From Dactylosporangium siamense (lineage in GTDB: Bacteria; Actinomycetota; Actinomycetes; Mycobacteriales; Micromonosporaceae), in contig NZ_BONQ01000016.1 of the NCBI RefSeq assembly GCF_016862795.1, forward strand, positions 1-64,000: DNA of 64,000 bases. Direction: 5' to 3'. The position numbers and the translations under genes were made by a program. The notes under the pieces are model-generated. The model was given only the letters and a program-made list of their open reading frames with translations. It was not told where the DNA came from and ran no database searches. Below are positions 47,312-55,586 of the stretch, piece after piece. Each line of letters begins with the position of its first letter. The first letter of the stretch is position 1.

Positions 47312-48324
47312 CGGCCACCACCGCCGCGGAACAGTTCGCGCTGCGCCGGCGCTCGCCGGTCCAACGCGTCCAGCACGTGCTGCACTCGTACCCCGCCATC
47401 AGCCCGTTCCTCGTGCTCGTCATCTCCTTCGCGGTCTTCACGATGATCAACCCGAGGTTCGCCCAGCCGAACTCGCTGTCGCTGGTGCTGCAGCAGGTCG
47501 CCGTCATCGGCGCGCTCGCGGTCGGGCAGACCCTGATCATCCTCACCGCCGGCATCGACCTGTCCGTCGGCGCGGTCACGATCCTCGCGATGATGCTGTC
47601 CGCGAAGCTCGCCGAGGGCAACGGCCTGCCCGGGATCCTCGCGGTGCTGGTCGGGATCGCCCTCGGCGTCGCCGCCGGCGCGCTCAACGGCACCCTCGTC
47701 ACCCGCATCGGGCTGCCACCGTTCATCGTCACGCTCGGCACGCTCAGCGTCTTCACCGCCATCGGGCTGCTCTACACCCGGGGGCAGAGCGTGCAGGCCG
47801 TCGACCTGCCGGCCCTGCTCAACTGGACGGGGGAGACGTTCGCGGTCGGCCGGTTCCGCATCACCGCCGGTGTCGTGCTCGTCGCCGTCCTCTACGTCGT
47901 GGTCGGCTTCGCCCTCGCCAACACCGCGTGGGGCCGGCACGTGTACGCCGTCGGCGACGACAAGGAAGCCGCCCGGCTCGCCGGCATCCGGGTCGACCGG
48001 GTCCTGGTGAGCGTGTACGTCATCGCCGGCGCGATCTACGGCCTCACCGCCTGGATCCTCATCGGCCGGGCCGGCGCGGCCAGCCCCAACGCGATCACCG
48101 ACGCCAACCTGGAGAGCATCACCGCCGTCGTCATCGGCGGCACCAGCCTCTTCGGCGGCCGGGGCGCGGTCCTCGGCACGCTGCTCGGCGCGCTCATCGT
48201 CGGCTTCTTCCGCAGCGGCCTGTCCCTGGCGGGCGTCGACGACCAGTACCGCGTCCTCGCCGTCGGCCTGCTCGTGCTGGTGGCGGTGGCCGTCGACCAG
48301 TGGATCCGGAGGGTCCGCGCATGA
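47308..48324 (+). CDS. frcC: Sugar ABC transporter permease
   Basis: 338 aa from GTG 47308 (GTGA overlap with the binding-protein gene). BPD_transp_2 family permease with about eight to ten helices: VAVIGALAVGQTLIILTAGI followed by DLSVGAVTILA is the family signature. NTAWGRHVYAVGDDKEAARL followed by AGIRVDR is the cytoplasmic loop that contacts the ATPase, and ESITAVVIGGTSLFGGRGAV is a late signature. It forms a dimer channel for the sugar delivered by the lipoprotein. Confidence 0.93.
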   Translation: MTATTAAEQFALRRRSPVQRVQHVLHSYPAISPFLVLVISFAVFTMINPRFAQPNSLSLVLQQVAVIGALAVGQTLIILTAGIDLSVGAVTILAMMLSAKLAEGNGLPGILAVLVGIALGVAAGALNGTLVTRIGLPPFIVTLGTLSVFTAIGLLYTRGQSVQAVDLPALLNWTGETFAVGRFRITAGVVLVAVLYVVVGFALANTAWGRHVYAVGDDKEAARLAGIRVDRVLVSVYVIAGAIYGLTAWILIGRAGAASPNAITDANLESITAVVIGGTSLFGGRGAVLGTLLGALIVGFFRSGLSLAGVDDQYRVLAVGLLVLVAVAVDQWIRRVRA

Positions 48325-49121
48325 ACACGAGTATGACGCCCGTTTTGTCCGCCCGGGGGTTGGTGAAGACGTTCGGCCGGGTCGTCGGGCTCGACGGCGT
48401 CGACATCGACCTGTTCCCCGGTGAGGTCCTCGCCGTCATCGGCGACAACGGCGCCGGCAAGTCGACCCTCATCAAGTGCCTCACCGGCGCGCTCGTCCCC
48501 GACGCCGGTTCGATGTCGCTGGACGGGCAGCCGGTGCAGTTCAAACGGCCGCAGGACGCCCGTGAGGCCGGCATCGAGACGGTGTACCAGACCCTCGCGG
48601 TCGCGCCAGCCCTCGACATCGCCAGCAACCTGTACCTCGGCCGGGAGCGGCTGCGGCCGGGGCCGCTCGGCTCGGTCCTGCGGATGCTCGACAAGAAGGG
48701 CATGCGCCGCGACGCGAGCCAGGCCCTCGCCGACCTCGGCATCGGCACCCTGCAGAACATGGCCCAGCCGGTCGAGACGCTGTCCGGCGGCCAGCGCCAG
48801 GCGGTCGCGGTGGCGCGGGCCGCCGCGTTCGGCAGCAAGGTGATCGTCCTGGACGAGCCGACCGCCGCGCTCGGCGTCCGGGAGTCCAACCAGGTGCTCA
48901 AGATGATCGGCGAGGTCCGCTCCCGGGGGCTGCCGGTCATCCTGATCAGCCACAACATGCCGCACGTGTTCGAGGTCGCCGACCGCATCCACATCCAGCG
49001 TCTCGGCCGCTGCGGCGGGCTCATCACCCCGCAGTCGCACACCATGTCGGAGGCGGTCGCCATCATGACCGGTGCCACGACCCTGGACGAGACGCCCGGC
49101 CGCGTCGGGGGTGGTGCGTGA
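48321..49121 (+). CDS. frcA: Sugar ABC transporter ATP-binding protein
   Basis: 266 aa, ATGA overlap with the permease gene. One ABC domain only: Walker A GDNGAGKS, Q-loop region YQTLAVAP, signature LSGGQRQAVAVARA, Walker B VIVLDEPTAAL and switch His in ILISHNMPH. The single domain distinguishes it from double-domain RbsA/XylG proteins and fits FrcA. It drives sugar import. Confidence 0.93.
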   Translation: MNTSMTPVLSARGLVKTFGRVVGLDGVDIDLFPGEVLAVIGDNGAGKSTLIKCLTGALVPDAGSMSLDGQPVQFKRPQDAREAGIETVYQTLAVAPALDIASNLYLGRERLRPGPLGSVLRMLDKKGMRRDASQALADLGIGTLQNMAQPVETLSGGQRQAVAVARAAAFGSKVIVLDEPTAALGVRESNQVLKMIGEVRSRGLPVILISHNMPHVFEVADRIHIQRLGRCGGLITPQSHTMSEAVAIMTGATTLDETPGRVGGGA

Positions 49122-50029
49122 TCACCGTGGTCGGTGAGGCCCTGGTGGACCTGATCGAGGGTCCACCGGGCGGGCCTTCGGCGTATCCCGGCGGCAGCCC
49201 CGCCAACGTCGCCGTCGCCCTGGCCCGCCTCGGCGCCGACGTCAGCCTCCTCACCCAGCTCGGCGCCGACCCGCACGGCCGGCTGGTGCTCGACTTCCTC
49301 GCCGCCAATGGGGTACGACTGGCGCCCGGCACCCGCCTCGACGCCACCCCGACGAGCACCGCGCACACCAGGCTCGGGCCGGACGGCCAGGCGGACTACA
49401 CCTTCGACATCGCCTGGCGGGCCCTCCCACCCAGCGCGTCCACTGTGGACCCGGCGGTGGCCTGCCTGCACACGGGGTCGATCGCCACGTTCCTCGAACC
49501 CGGCGCGGCACACGTCGCCGCGCTGATGCGGTCCGCCGCCGCCACCATCAGCTACGACCCCAACTGCCGGCCGTCGCTGATGGGCGACCCCGCCGCCGCC
49601 GTCCCGCGGGTCGAGGGGCTCGTCGCGCTCAGCGACGTCGTGAAGGTCAGCCAGGAGGACCTCGCCTGGCTGTACCCGGGACGCGGGCCCGACGAGATCG
49701 GCCGGGCCTGGCTCGCGCTCGGCGCCCGGCTCGTCGTGGTGACCCTCGGCGCCGACGGTGCCTGGGGCAGCACCGCCGGGGTCGCGGTGAGCGTGGCGCC
49801 GATGCCGGTGCGGGTGGTGGACACCGTCGGCGCCGGGGACGCGTTCACCGCCGGGCTGCTGCACGCCTGCGGCGCCGCCGGCCTGCTCGGCGCCGCCAAC
49901 CGGGACCGCCTGGCCGGGATCGACGGCTCGGGCCTCGCGGCCATGCTCACGTTCGCGTCCCAGGTCGCCGGCATCACCTGCGCCCGCCGCGGCGCCGACC
50001 CACCCACCCTCGCCGACCTCCCCTCATGA
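49118..50029 (+). CDS. PfkB family fructokinase-like kinase
   Basis: 303 aa from GTG 49118 (GTGA overlap). Ribokinase fold: VVGEALVDLIEGPPG, GGSPANVAVALARLGADVSL (family signature 1) and MPVRVVDTVGAGDAFTAGLL (signature 2 with catalytic Asp and anion hole). Operon position after the transporter implies phosphorylation of the imported sugar, most likely fructose to fructose 1- or 6-phosphate. Two hairpins follow its stop. Confidence 0.92.
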   Translation: MITVVGEALVDLIEGPPGGPSAYPGGSPANVAVALARLGADVSLLTQLGADPHGRLVLDFLAANGVRLAPGTRLDATPTSTAHTRLGPDGQADYTFDIAWRALPPSASTVDPAVACLHTGSIATFLEPGAAHVAALMRSAAATISYDPNCRPSLMGDPAAAVPRVEGLVALSDVVKVSQEDLAWLYPGRGPDEIGRAWLALGARLVVVTLGADGAWGSTAGVAVSVAPMPVRVVDTVGAGDAFTAGLLHACGAAGLLGAANRDRLAGIDGSGLAAMLTFASQVAGITCARRGADPPTLADLPS

Positions 50030-50038
50030 CCCCGCCCC

Positions 50039-50090
50039 GTGATCCCGAAGACCTGGTGCACCCAGGACTGCCCAACCTCTTCCGGATCAC
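50039..50090 (+). terminator. Hairpin of the TGATCCGGAAGACC family, copy A
   Basis: GTGATCCCGAAGA (50039-50051) pairs with TCTTCCGGATCAC (50078-50090) with one mismatch. The interior GCACCCAGGACTGCCC is similar to that of copy B, so the pair is a tandem duplication of a whole ~54-bp element. It ends the fructose-type operon. Confidence 0.78.
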
Positions 50091-50105
50091 GGAAGTCCCT
50101 GGCCT

Positions 50106-50159
50106 CATGATCCGGAAGGGTTTGTGTACCCAGGGGTGCCCGAGGTCTTCGGGATCATG
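50106..50159 (+). terminator. Hairpin of the TGATCCGGAAGACC family, copy B
   Basis: CATGATCCGGAAG (50106-50118) pairs with CTTCGGGATCATG (50147-50159) with one mismatch. The interior TGTACCCAGGGGTGCCC parallels copy A. The two tandem stems could both stop transcription and insulate the xylanase gene. Confidence 0.78.
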
Positions 50160-50284
50160 GAAGGGTGTGCATCTTTCACTGCCGGCGGCGCGGTGAGCTG
50201 GGCCCGGGGCGGCGGCGGGTTGTCCCGGGACGGGTGCGCGTGCTCTCGTGGGCGCCGCCGTACCAAACCCTGGGAGTGACCGGC

Positions 50285-52285
50285 ATGAACCATCGATCAT
50301 GGACCCGCCACGCACGGACCGTGGCCGTTGTCGCCGCCGCCGGCGCGCTGGTCGCGGCCGTGCTGCCCGTGCTCGCCGCGTCGGCGGGGCAGACCCTCGC
50401 GCAGGTCGCGACCGCGCGCGGCTTCCACATCGGCACCGCGGCCGGGGTCAGGACCCTCGCGTCGAGCCAGTGGCGGCAGGTCGCGGACACCCAGTTCAAC
50501 TCGGTGACGATGGGCAACGAGGGCAAGTGGGACGCCACCGAGCCCACGCAGGGCCAGTTCGACTTCGCCGCCGCCGACGCCATCGCCGACTACGCCGCCG
50601 CGACCGGCAAGCGGCTGCGCGGGCACACCCTCGTGTGGCACAGCCAGCTGCCGTCGTGGGTGAGCACGGACCGCACCGCCGCCGCGCAACGGCAGGTGCT
50701 CATCGACCACGTGACCGGGGTCGCCGGGCACTTCGCCGGCGACGTCGCGCAGTGGGACGTGGTGAACGAGCCGTTCAACGAGGACGGGACGCTGCGCTCC
50801 TCGGTCTGGTACACGCGGCTCGGCGAGTCCTACATCGCCGACGCGCTCACCGCCGCCCGCGCCGCCGACCCGGCCGCGAAACTGTTCATCAACGACTACA
50901 ACGTCGAGGGCGTCAACGCCAAGAGCACCGGCCTGTACAACCTCGTGCAGCGGCTGCAGGCGGCCGGCGTCCCGATCGACGGGGTCGGCCTGCAGGCGCA
51001 CCTGATCGTCGGGCAGGTCCCGTCGACGCTGCGGCAGAACATCGAGCGGTTCACCGCGCTCGGGCTGAAGGTCGAGATCACCGAGCTCGACGTGCGGATC
51101 CCGCTGCCCGCCGACACCGCCGAGCTGACCCAGCAGGCCGCGGACTACCGCGCGGTCGTCGGGGCGTGCGCCGCCGTCGCCGGCTGCACCGGCGTGACGA
51201 CGTGGGGCGTCGGCGAGGTCGACTCGTGGATCCCCGCGTTCTTCCCCGGCTACGGCGCGGCCCTGCTGTTCGACGAGCAGTGGCGGGCCAGGCCCGCGTA
51301 CACGGCCGTGGTCGAGGCGCTCGGCGGCACCGCGACCGTCCCGGCGCCGCCGCCCGTGCCGAGCCTGGTGAGCGTGGCGGCGTATCCGTTCGAGAGCGGC
51401 CTGGCCGGCTGGGGCTCCCGCGGCAGCGAGGTCACGACACAGGTAACGACGGTCGCGCACGGCGGCACCGGCAGCGTGCTGTCGTCCGGGCGGACCGCGA
51501 CGTGGCAGGGCCCGACCCGTCCGGTGCTGGACCTGCTGGCGCCGGGGAAGCTGTACACGGTGAGCGCATGGGCGCGCACGGCGTCCGGCACGGGCACCGC
51601 CCGGCTCAGCATGCAACGGCAGAACGGCACCGCGACCCGCTACGAGAACGTCAGCGCCAACACGGCGATCGGCACGTCGTGGACCCTCCTGCGCGGCGAC
51701 TACCTGTTCCTGCCCGGCGCGACGGCGCTGTCGGTGTACCTGGAGACCACGGACACGACCGGCGACCTGTACCTGGACGACGTCACGATCGAGACCGAGG
51801 GCCCGCCGGTGTCTTCGTCGGCGTCGGCGTCGGCGTCGGCCTCGGCATCCGTCTCCGTGTCGCCGTCCGCGTCCCGCTCGGTGTCGCCGTCCGCGTCCCG
51901 CTCGGTGTCGCCGTCCGCGTCGCGGTCACCGTCCGCGTCACCCTCGCAGGGTGGGCCGGCCGGGTGCGTCGTGCGGTACACCACCAACGACTGGGGCGGC
52001 GGGTTCGTCGGCGACGTCACGGTCACCAACACCGGTGCCGCCGTGAACGGCTGGACGGTGCGCTGGACGTTCGCCGGTGACCAGCGCGTCAACCAGGCGT
52101 GGGGGGCGACGGTCACCCAGGCCGGCGCCGCGGTGAGCGCCACCAACGCCGCCTGGAACGGCACCGTCGGGGCCGGCGCCGCGGTGAACTTCGGGTTCCT
52201 TGCCAGCTACACAGCCGGCTACACCGGTGGCAACGCCCGCCCGGCCGCCTTCACCTTCAACGGCACGGCCTGCACCGTCAGTTGA
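50285..52285 (+). CDS. Secreted modular xylanase: GH10 + CBM + Ser-rich linker + CBM2
   Basis: 666 aa from ATG 50285; upstream in-frame starts add no signal. Signal peptide RHARTVAVVAAAGALVAAVL with cleavage near ASA-GQ. The GH10 domain (about 38-345) has VWHSQLPSWV, acid/base Glu162 in WDVVNEPF and nucleophile Glu267 in VEITELDVR. A jelly-roll CBM follows (about 365-505; YPFESGLAGWGSRGSEVTTQ, DLYLDDVTIE; CBM4/9/22-like). Then come a SASASVSVSPSASRSVSPSA-type linker and a C-terminal CBM2 (about 565-666; CVVRYTTNDWGGGFVGDVTV, NGWTVRWTF). It degrades xylan in cellulose-rich walls. The 3' end overlaps the convergent gene by 8 bp. Confidence 0.95.
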   Translation: MNHRSWTRHARTVAVVAAAGALVAAVLPVLAASAGQTLAQVATARGFHIGTAAGVRTLASSQWRQVADTQFNSVTMGNEGKWDATEPTQGQFDFAAADAIADYAAATGKRLRGHTLVWHSQLPSWVSTDRTAAAQRQVLIDHVTGVAGHFAGDVAQWDVVNEPFNEDGTLRSSVWYTRLGESYIADALTAARAADPAAKLFINDYNVEGVNAKSTGLYNLVQRLQAAGVPIDGVGLQAHLIVGQVPSTLRQNIERFTALGLKVEITELDVRIPLPADTAELTQQAADYRAVVGACAAVAGCTGVTTWGVGEVDSWIPAFFPGYGAALLFDEQWRARPAYTAVVEALGGTATVPAPPPVPSLVSVAAYPFESGLAGWGSRGSEVTTQVTTVAHGGTGSVLSSGRTATWQGPTRPVLDLLAPGKLYTVSAWARTASGTGTARLSMQRQNGTATRYENVSANTAIGTSWTLLRGDYLFLPGATALSVYLETTDTTGDLYLDDVTIETEGPPVSSSASASASASASVSVSPSASRSVSPSASRSVSPSASRSPSASPSQGGPAGCVVRYTTNDWGGGFVGDVTVTNTGAAVNGWTVRWTFAGDQRVNQAWGATVTQAGAAVSATNAAWNGTVGAGAAVNFGFLASYTAGYTGGNARPAAFTFNGTACTVS

Positions 52286-52994
52286 GGTGCGCGACGTAGA
52301 CGGTGTTCGTCGACTGCCGGCGCTGCAGGGGATTGTCGAACGCGACGACCTCGGCGCGGGCACCGGCGAACACCTCGGCGAGGGTGGCGGTGAACGCGTC
52401 GTCCGGCGGGTCGTTGGACCACAGCCCGAACACCCCGCCGGGGCGCAGGTGCCCGGCGAGGCGCTGGAGCCCGGCCACGGTGTAGAAGCCGCCGTTGCCG
52501 GGGTGCAGCAGGTGCGAGGGGGAGTGGTCGATGTCCAGCAGCACCGCGTCGAAGCGGCGGCCCGGCGCGGCCGGGTCGTAGCCGTCGTCGCCGGCGGTGA
52601 GGGCGAAGAAGTCGCCGTGCACGAGCCGGCAGCGCGGGTCGTCGGTCAGCGCGGCGCTCAGAGGGAGCAGGCCGCGCCGGTGCCAGCCGATGACCGCGTC
52701 CAGGTAGTCGACGACCAGCAGCGACTCGACCCGCAGGTCTTCGAGGGCGGCGTGGGCGGTGTAGCCGAGGCCGAGCCCGCCGACGACGACCTGGAGCGGA
52801 CCGCCGGGCAGCGCGGCCAGCCCCAGCGTCGCGAGGGCGACCTCGGCGACGGTGAAGAGGCTGGACATCAGGTACTCGTCGCCGAGCTTCACCTCGTACA
52901 CCTCGACCTCGAGGGACGGATCCCGCCGACGGCGGAGGCTGACCTCGCCGATCGGGGTCTGCTGCCAGTCGAGCTCTTCGAACCGCCGGGTCAT
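52278..52994 (-). CDS. Spermidine synthase-like methyltransferase-fold protein
   Basis: 238 aa. The SpeE/Rossmann features LQVVVGGLGLGYTAHAALED (motif I-like), SLLVVDYLDAVIGWHRRGL, RCRLVHGDFFALTAGDDGYD and FDAVLLDIDHSPSHLLHPGN are present; the polyamine-binding Asp residues are uncertain. Related actinobacterial proteins are annotated as spermidine synthase-like, but activity is often unproven. It is divergent from the DivIVA-like gene across 50 bp. Confidence 0.8.
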   Translation of the reverse strand: MTRRFEELDWQQTPIGEVSLRRRRDPSLEVEVYEVKLGDEYLMSSLFTVAEVALATLGLAALPGGPLQVVVGGLGLGYTAHAALEDLRVESLLVVDYLDAVIGWHRRGLLPLSAALTDDPRCRLVHGDFFALTAGDDGYDPAAPGRRFDAVLLDIDHSPSHLLHPGNGGFYTVAGLQRLAGHLRPGGVFGLWSNDPPDDAFTATLAEVFAGARAEVVAFDNPLQRRQSTNTVYVAHLN

Positions 52995-53044
52995 CGGGGC
53001 ACCGTATCGTGGCGTATCCCGGTCCCGGGGCGCAGACTGGGAAC

Positions 53045-53275
53045 ATGAGTGAATTTCCGGTCAAGTTCGGCGGGTACGACCGGGCGCGGGTCGACGCCTT
53101 CATCGCGACCAACACGGCCGAGCTGGAGTCTGGCGACCCTTCCCGGCGGGCGAAGGCCCTCGCCGCGGCGAACGCGGTCAGCTTCCCCTCGGCCCCCTGG
53201 CGAGGCTACGACAAGGCGGCCGTCGACCACTACCTTCGCCGGATCGGCAAGGGCCGCCCGGACGACAGAGTCTGA
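53045..53275 (+). CDS. Small DivIVA-domain-like protein with two repeats
   Basis: 76 aa. Two copies of the DivIVA-type start motif are visible: FPVKFGGYDRARVDAFI (4-20) and FPSAPWRGYDKAAVDHYLRR (47-66), each with F...GYD..AVD..L/I. This is the short motif that heads DivIVA/Wag31 proteins, here without the coiled coil. It may bind curved membrane or polar complexes. CAGACT lies 6 nt before the ATG. The stop is 9 bp from the desaturase stop on the other strand. Confidence 0.72.
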   Translation: MSEFPVKFGGYDRARVDAFIATNTAELESGDPSRRAKALAAANAVSFPSAPWRGYDKAAVDHYLRRIGKGRPDDRV

Positions 53276-53284
53276 GCTTCTGCT

Positions 53285-54424
53285 TCATGCGACGCCCACC
53301 GGCTCGCGCTCCGGTGCCACCGCCGGCAGCGCGGTCCGGCGGTTCGGCAGCGCGAGGCGGAAGACCTTCGCCCACGCCGAGCCGACCTGCTTGGGCATCG
53401 GGCCGCTGGTGTAGCTCAGCCCGTACCGCTGGAAGAGGTCCTGGATCCTCGGCGCGATCTCCTGGTAGCGGTTGCTCGGCAGGTCCGGGAACAGGTGGTG
53501 CTCGATCTGGAACGACAGGTTGCCGGTCATGATGTGCATCAGCCGGCCGCCGGAGATGTTGGCGGAGCCGAGCATCTGCCGCAGGTACCACTCGCCGCGG
53601 GTCTCACCCTCGATCGAGGTCTTCTCGAACGTCTCCACGCCCTTCGGGAAGTGCCCGCACATGATGACCGAGTGCGTCCACAGGTTGCGGACCAGGTTCG
53701 CGGTCGCGTTGGCCGCGATGGTGTGCAGGAACGACGGGCCCGACAGCAGCGGGTGCAGCACGTAGTCCTTCGTCACCTGGCGGCCGATCTTGCGCAGCAC
53801 CTGTTTCACGCCTGCCTTGAACTGCGGGCTCTTCCGGCGCTTCTTCGTCGCGAGGTTCTTGCCGAGCTCCAGGTCGTAGGCGGCGATGCCGTATTCGAAG
53901 AAGCACGCGTTGACGAAGTTCCACAGCGGCTGGCCCAGGTGGATCGGGTGCCAGCGCTGGTCCTCGTCGACCCGCATGATGCCGTAGCCGAGGTCGTTGT
54001 CGCGCCCGATGACGTTGGTGTACGTGTGGTGCAGCTCGTTGTGCGAGTGCTTCCACTGCTCCGACGGCGAGGCGTTGTCCCACTCCCACGTCGTCGAATG
54101 GATCTTCGGGTCACGCATCCAGTCCCACTGGCCGTGCATGACGTTGTGCCCGATCTCCATGTTCTCGAGGATCTTCGCCACCGACAGGCCCGCGGTCCCG
54201 ACCAGCCACGCCGGCGGCAGGATCGAGAACAGCAGCACGCCCCGGCTGCCGAGCTCCAGCCAGCGCTGCACCTTGATGACCCGCCGGATGTAGGCCGCGT
54301 CGCGTTCACCGCGACTGGTGATGACCTCGTCGCGGATGGCGTCGAGCTCACGGCCGATCGCCTCGACGTCCTCGGCGGTGAGGTGACCGACCGGGTTGAC
54401 GGGCTTGCGCTGGAGTGTGGTCAC
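53285..54424 (-). CDS. Membrane fatty acid (acyl-CoA) desaturase
   Basis: 379 aa from GTG 54424. All three di-iron His boxes are present: IGHNVMHGQWDWM, HSHNELHHTYTN and SFQIEHHLFPDLPSNRYQEI. Between them are hydrophobic stretches (GVLLFSILPPAWLVGTAGL; HPLLSGPSFLHTIAANATAN). This fits the DesA3-like delta-9 stearoyl-CoA desaturase group of actinobacteria. The downstream-oriented partner reductase (54456-55520) lies 31 bp upstream on the same strand, as in mycobacterial desA3-Rv3230c, so the pair forms a complete electron-transfer system for making unsaturated membrane lipids. Confidence 0.93.
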   Translation of the reverse strand: MTTLQRKPVNPVGHLTAEDVEAIGRELDAIRDEVITSRGERDAAYIRRVIKVQRWLELGSRGVLLFSILPPAWLVGTAGLSVAKILENMEIGHNVMHGQWDWMRDPKIHSTTWEWDNASPSEQWKHSHNELHHTYTNVIGRDNDLGYGIMRVDEDQRWHPIHLGQPLWNFVNACFFEYGIAAYDLELGKNLATKKRRKSPQFKAGVKQVLRKIGRQVTKDYVLHPLLSGPSFLHTIAANATANLVRNLWTHSVIMCGHFPKGVETFEKTSIEGETRGEWYLRQMLGSANISGGRLMHIMTGNLSFQIEHHLFPDLPSNRYQEIAPRIQDLFQRYGLSYTSGPMPKQVGSAWAKVFRLALPNRRTALPAVAPEREPVGVA

Positions 54425-54455
54425 TGTTCTGGTGGGCCCTTCTTGGATTTCGAGC

Positions 54456-55520
54456 TCAGATTTCGAGGCGGCACGGGCCGGCCGCGGCGGAGATGCACGT
54501 CTGCACGAGGACGTTGTCGCCCTCGGTGGCGGTGGTGAGGCGGCCGTCGCGCAGGTCGCGCACGGCACCCTCGCGCAGGGGGAGCACGCAGCTGAAGCAG
54601 ATGCCCATCCGGCACCCGGACGGCATGAGCACCCCGGCGGCCTCCCCGGCCTCCAGCAGCGGCGCGCCGTCCGTGCTCTCGACGGCCTTGCCGGAGCGCA
54701 GGAACGTCACGGTGCCGCCGTCGCCCGTGGCTGTGACCGCCGGTCGGAACCGTTCGACGTGCAGCTGTCCGGCCTTGCCGAGGCCTGCCCAGTGCCCGGT
54801 GAGCTCGTCCAGCATCGCGTTGGGCCCGCAGGCCCAGGTGTGCCGCTCCGCGAGGTCGGGCACCGCTGTTTCGAGGTCGCTCGGTTGCATCCGGCCGTCG
54901 GCGCGGGTGTGCCGTTCGACCAGCTGGATGCTTTTTTCTCGGGCAAGGGCGCGCAACTCGTCCCTGAAGAGGACGTCGTTTTCGGTGGGTGCGGAGTGCA
55001 CGAGCACCGCGTCGCTGAGGCTTCGCGACCGCAGGATGCCCATCACGGGGGTGAGGCCGCTGCCCGCCGTCACGAACAGCACCTTCCCTGGGTCCTGCGC
55101 GGGCAGGGTGAAGTCGCCCGCCGGGCGCTCCAGGCCGAGGAGCATGCCGGGTCGTGCCTTCGCCAGGAGGTGCCGGCTGACCGCACCGCCGTCGACCGCC
55201 GTGACCGTGACCGTGAGCAGCCCGTCGGGCCGGTGCGGCGCGCTGGTCAGCGAGTACGCCCGCCAGAGGCGGACACCGTCGACGTCGACGCCGAGCCGCA
55301 GGTACTGCCCGGGCTCGTGCCGCCGCCAGCCGCGTCCCGGCCGCAGGGTGAGGGTGACCGCCCGGTCGGTCTCCGGGTGGACCGCCACGACCTTGGCCCG
55401 CAGCACCTCGCGGTTGCGCAACGGCGCGACCACGTCGAGGTAGTCGGCCGGCACCAGCGGCGTCGTCAGGAGCTCGACGACCCGCCAGGCACCGGCGCGG
55501 AGGGCTTGGGTAGCGGCCAT
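54456..55520 (-). CDS. Ferredoxin-fused flavodoxin/ferredoxin reductase for desaturase
   Basis: 354 aa from ATG 55520; a longer frame adds 12 residues without support. Order: FAD domain with LWRAYSLTSAPHRPDG (RxYS), NAD(P) domain with VLFVTAGSGLTPVMGILRSR and WACGPNAMLDELTGHW, and a C-terminal 2Fe-2S ferredoxin with PSGCRMGICFSCVLPL and QTCIS (C-x4-C-x2-C...C). It passes electrons from NADPH to the di-iron desaturase encoded next. First gene of the pair; divergent from the PucR regulator. Confidence 0.93.
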   Translation of the reverse strand: MAATQALRAGAWRVVELLTTPLVPADYLDVVAPLRNREVLRAKVVAVHPETDRAVTLTLRPGRGWRRHEPGQYLRLGVDVDGVRLWRAYSLTSAPHRPDGLLTVTVTAVDGGAVSRHLLAKARPGMLLGLERPAGDFTLPAQDPGKVLFVTAGSGLTPVMGILRSRSLSDAVLVHSAPTENDVLFRDELRALAREKSIQLVERHTRADGRMQPSDLETAVPDLAERHTWACGPNAMLDELTGHWAGLGKAGQLHVERFRPAVTATGDGGTVTFLRSGKAVESTDGAPLLEAGEAAGVLMPSGCRMGICFSCVLPLREGAVRDLRDGRLTTATEGDNVLVQTCISAAAGPCRLEI

Positions 55521-55586
55521 GCGTCCAGCATGATGGAGTCCTGAGCACAAAATCATGACCGGGACGCGTGAATCGAGGCGCGATTC

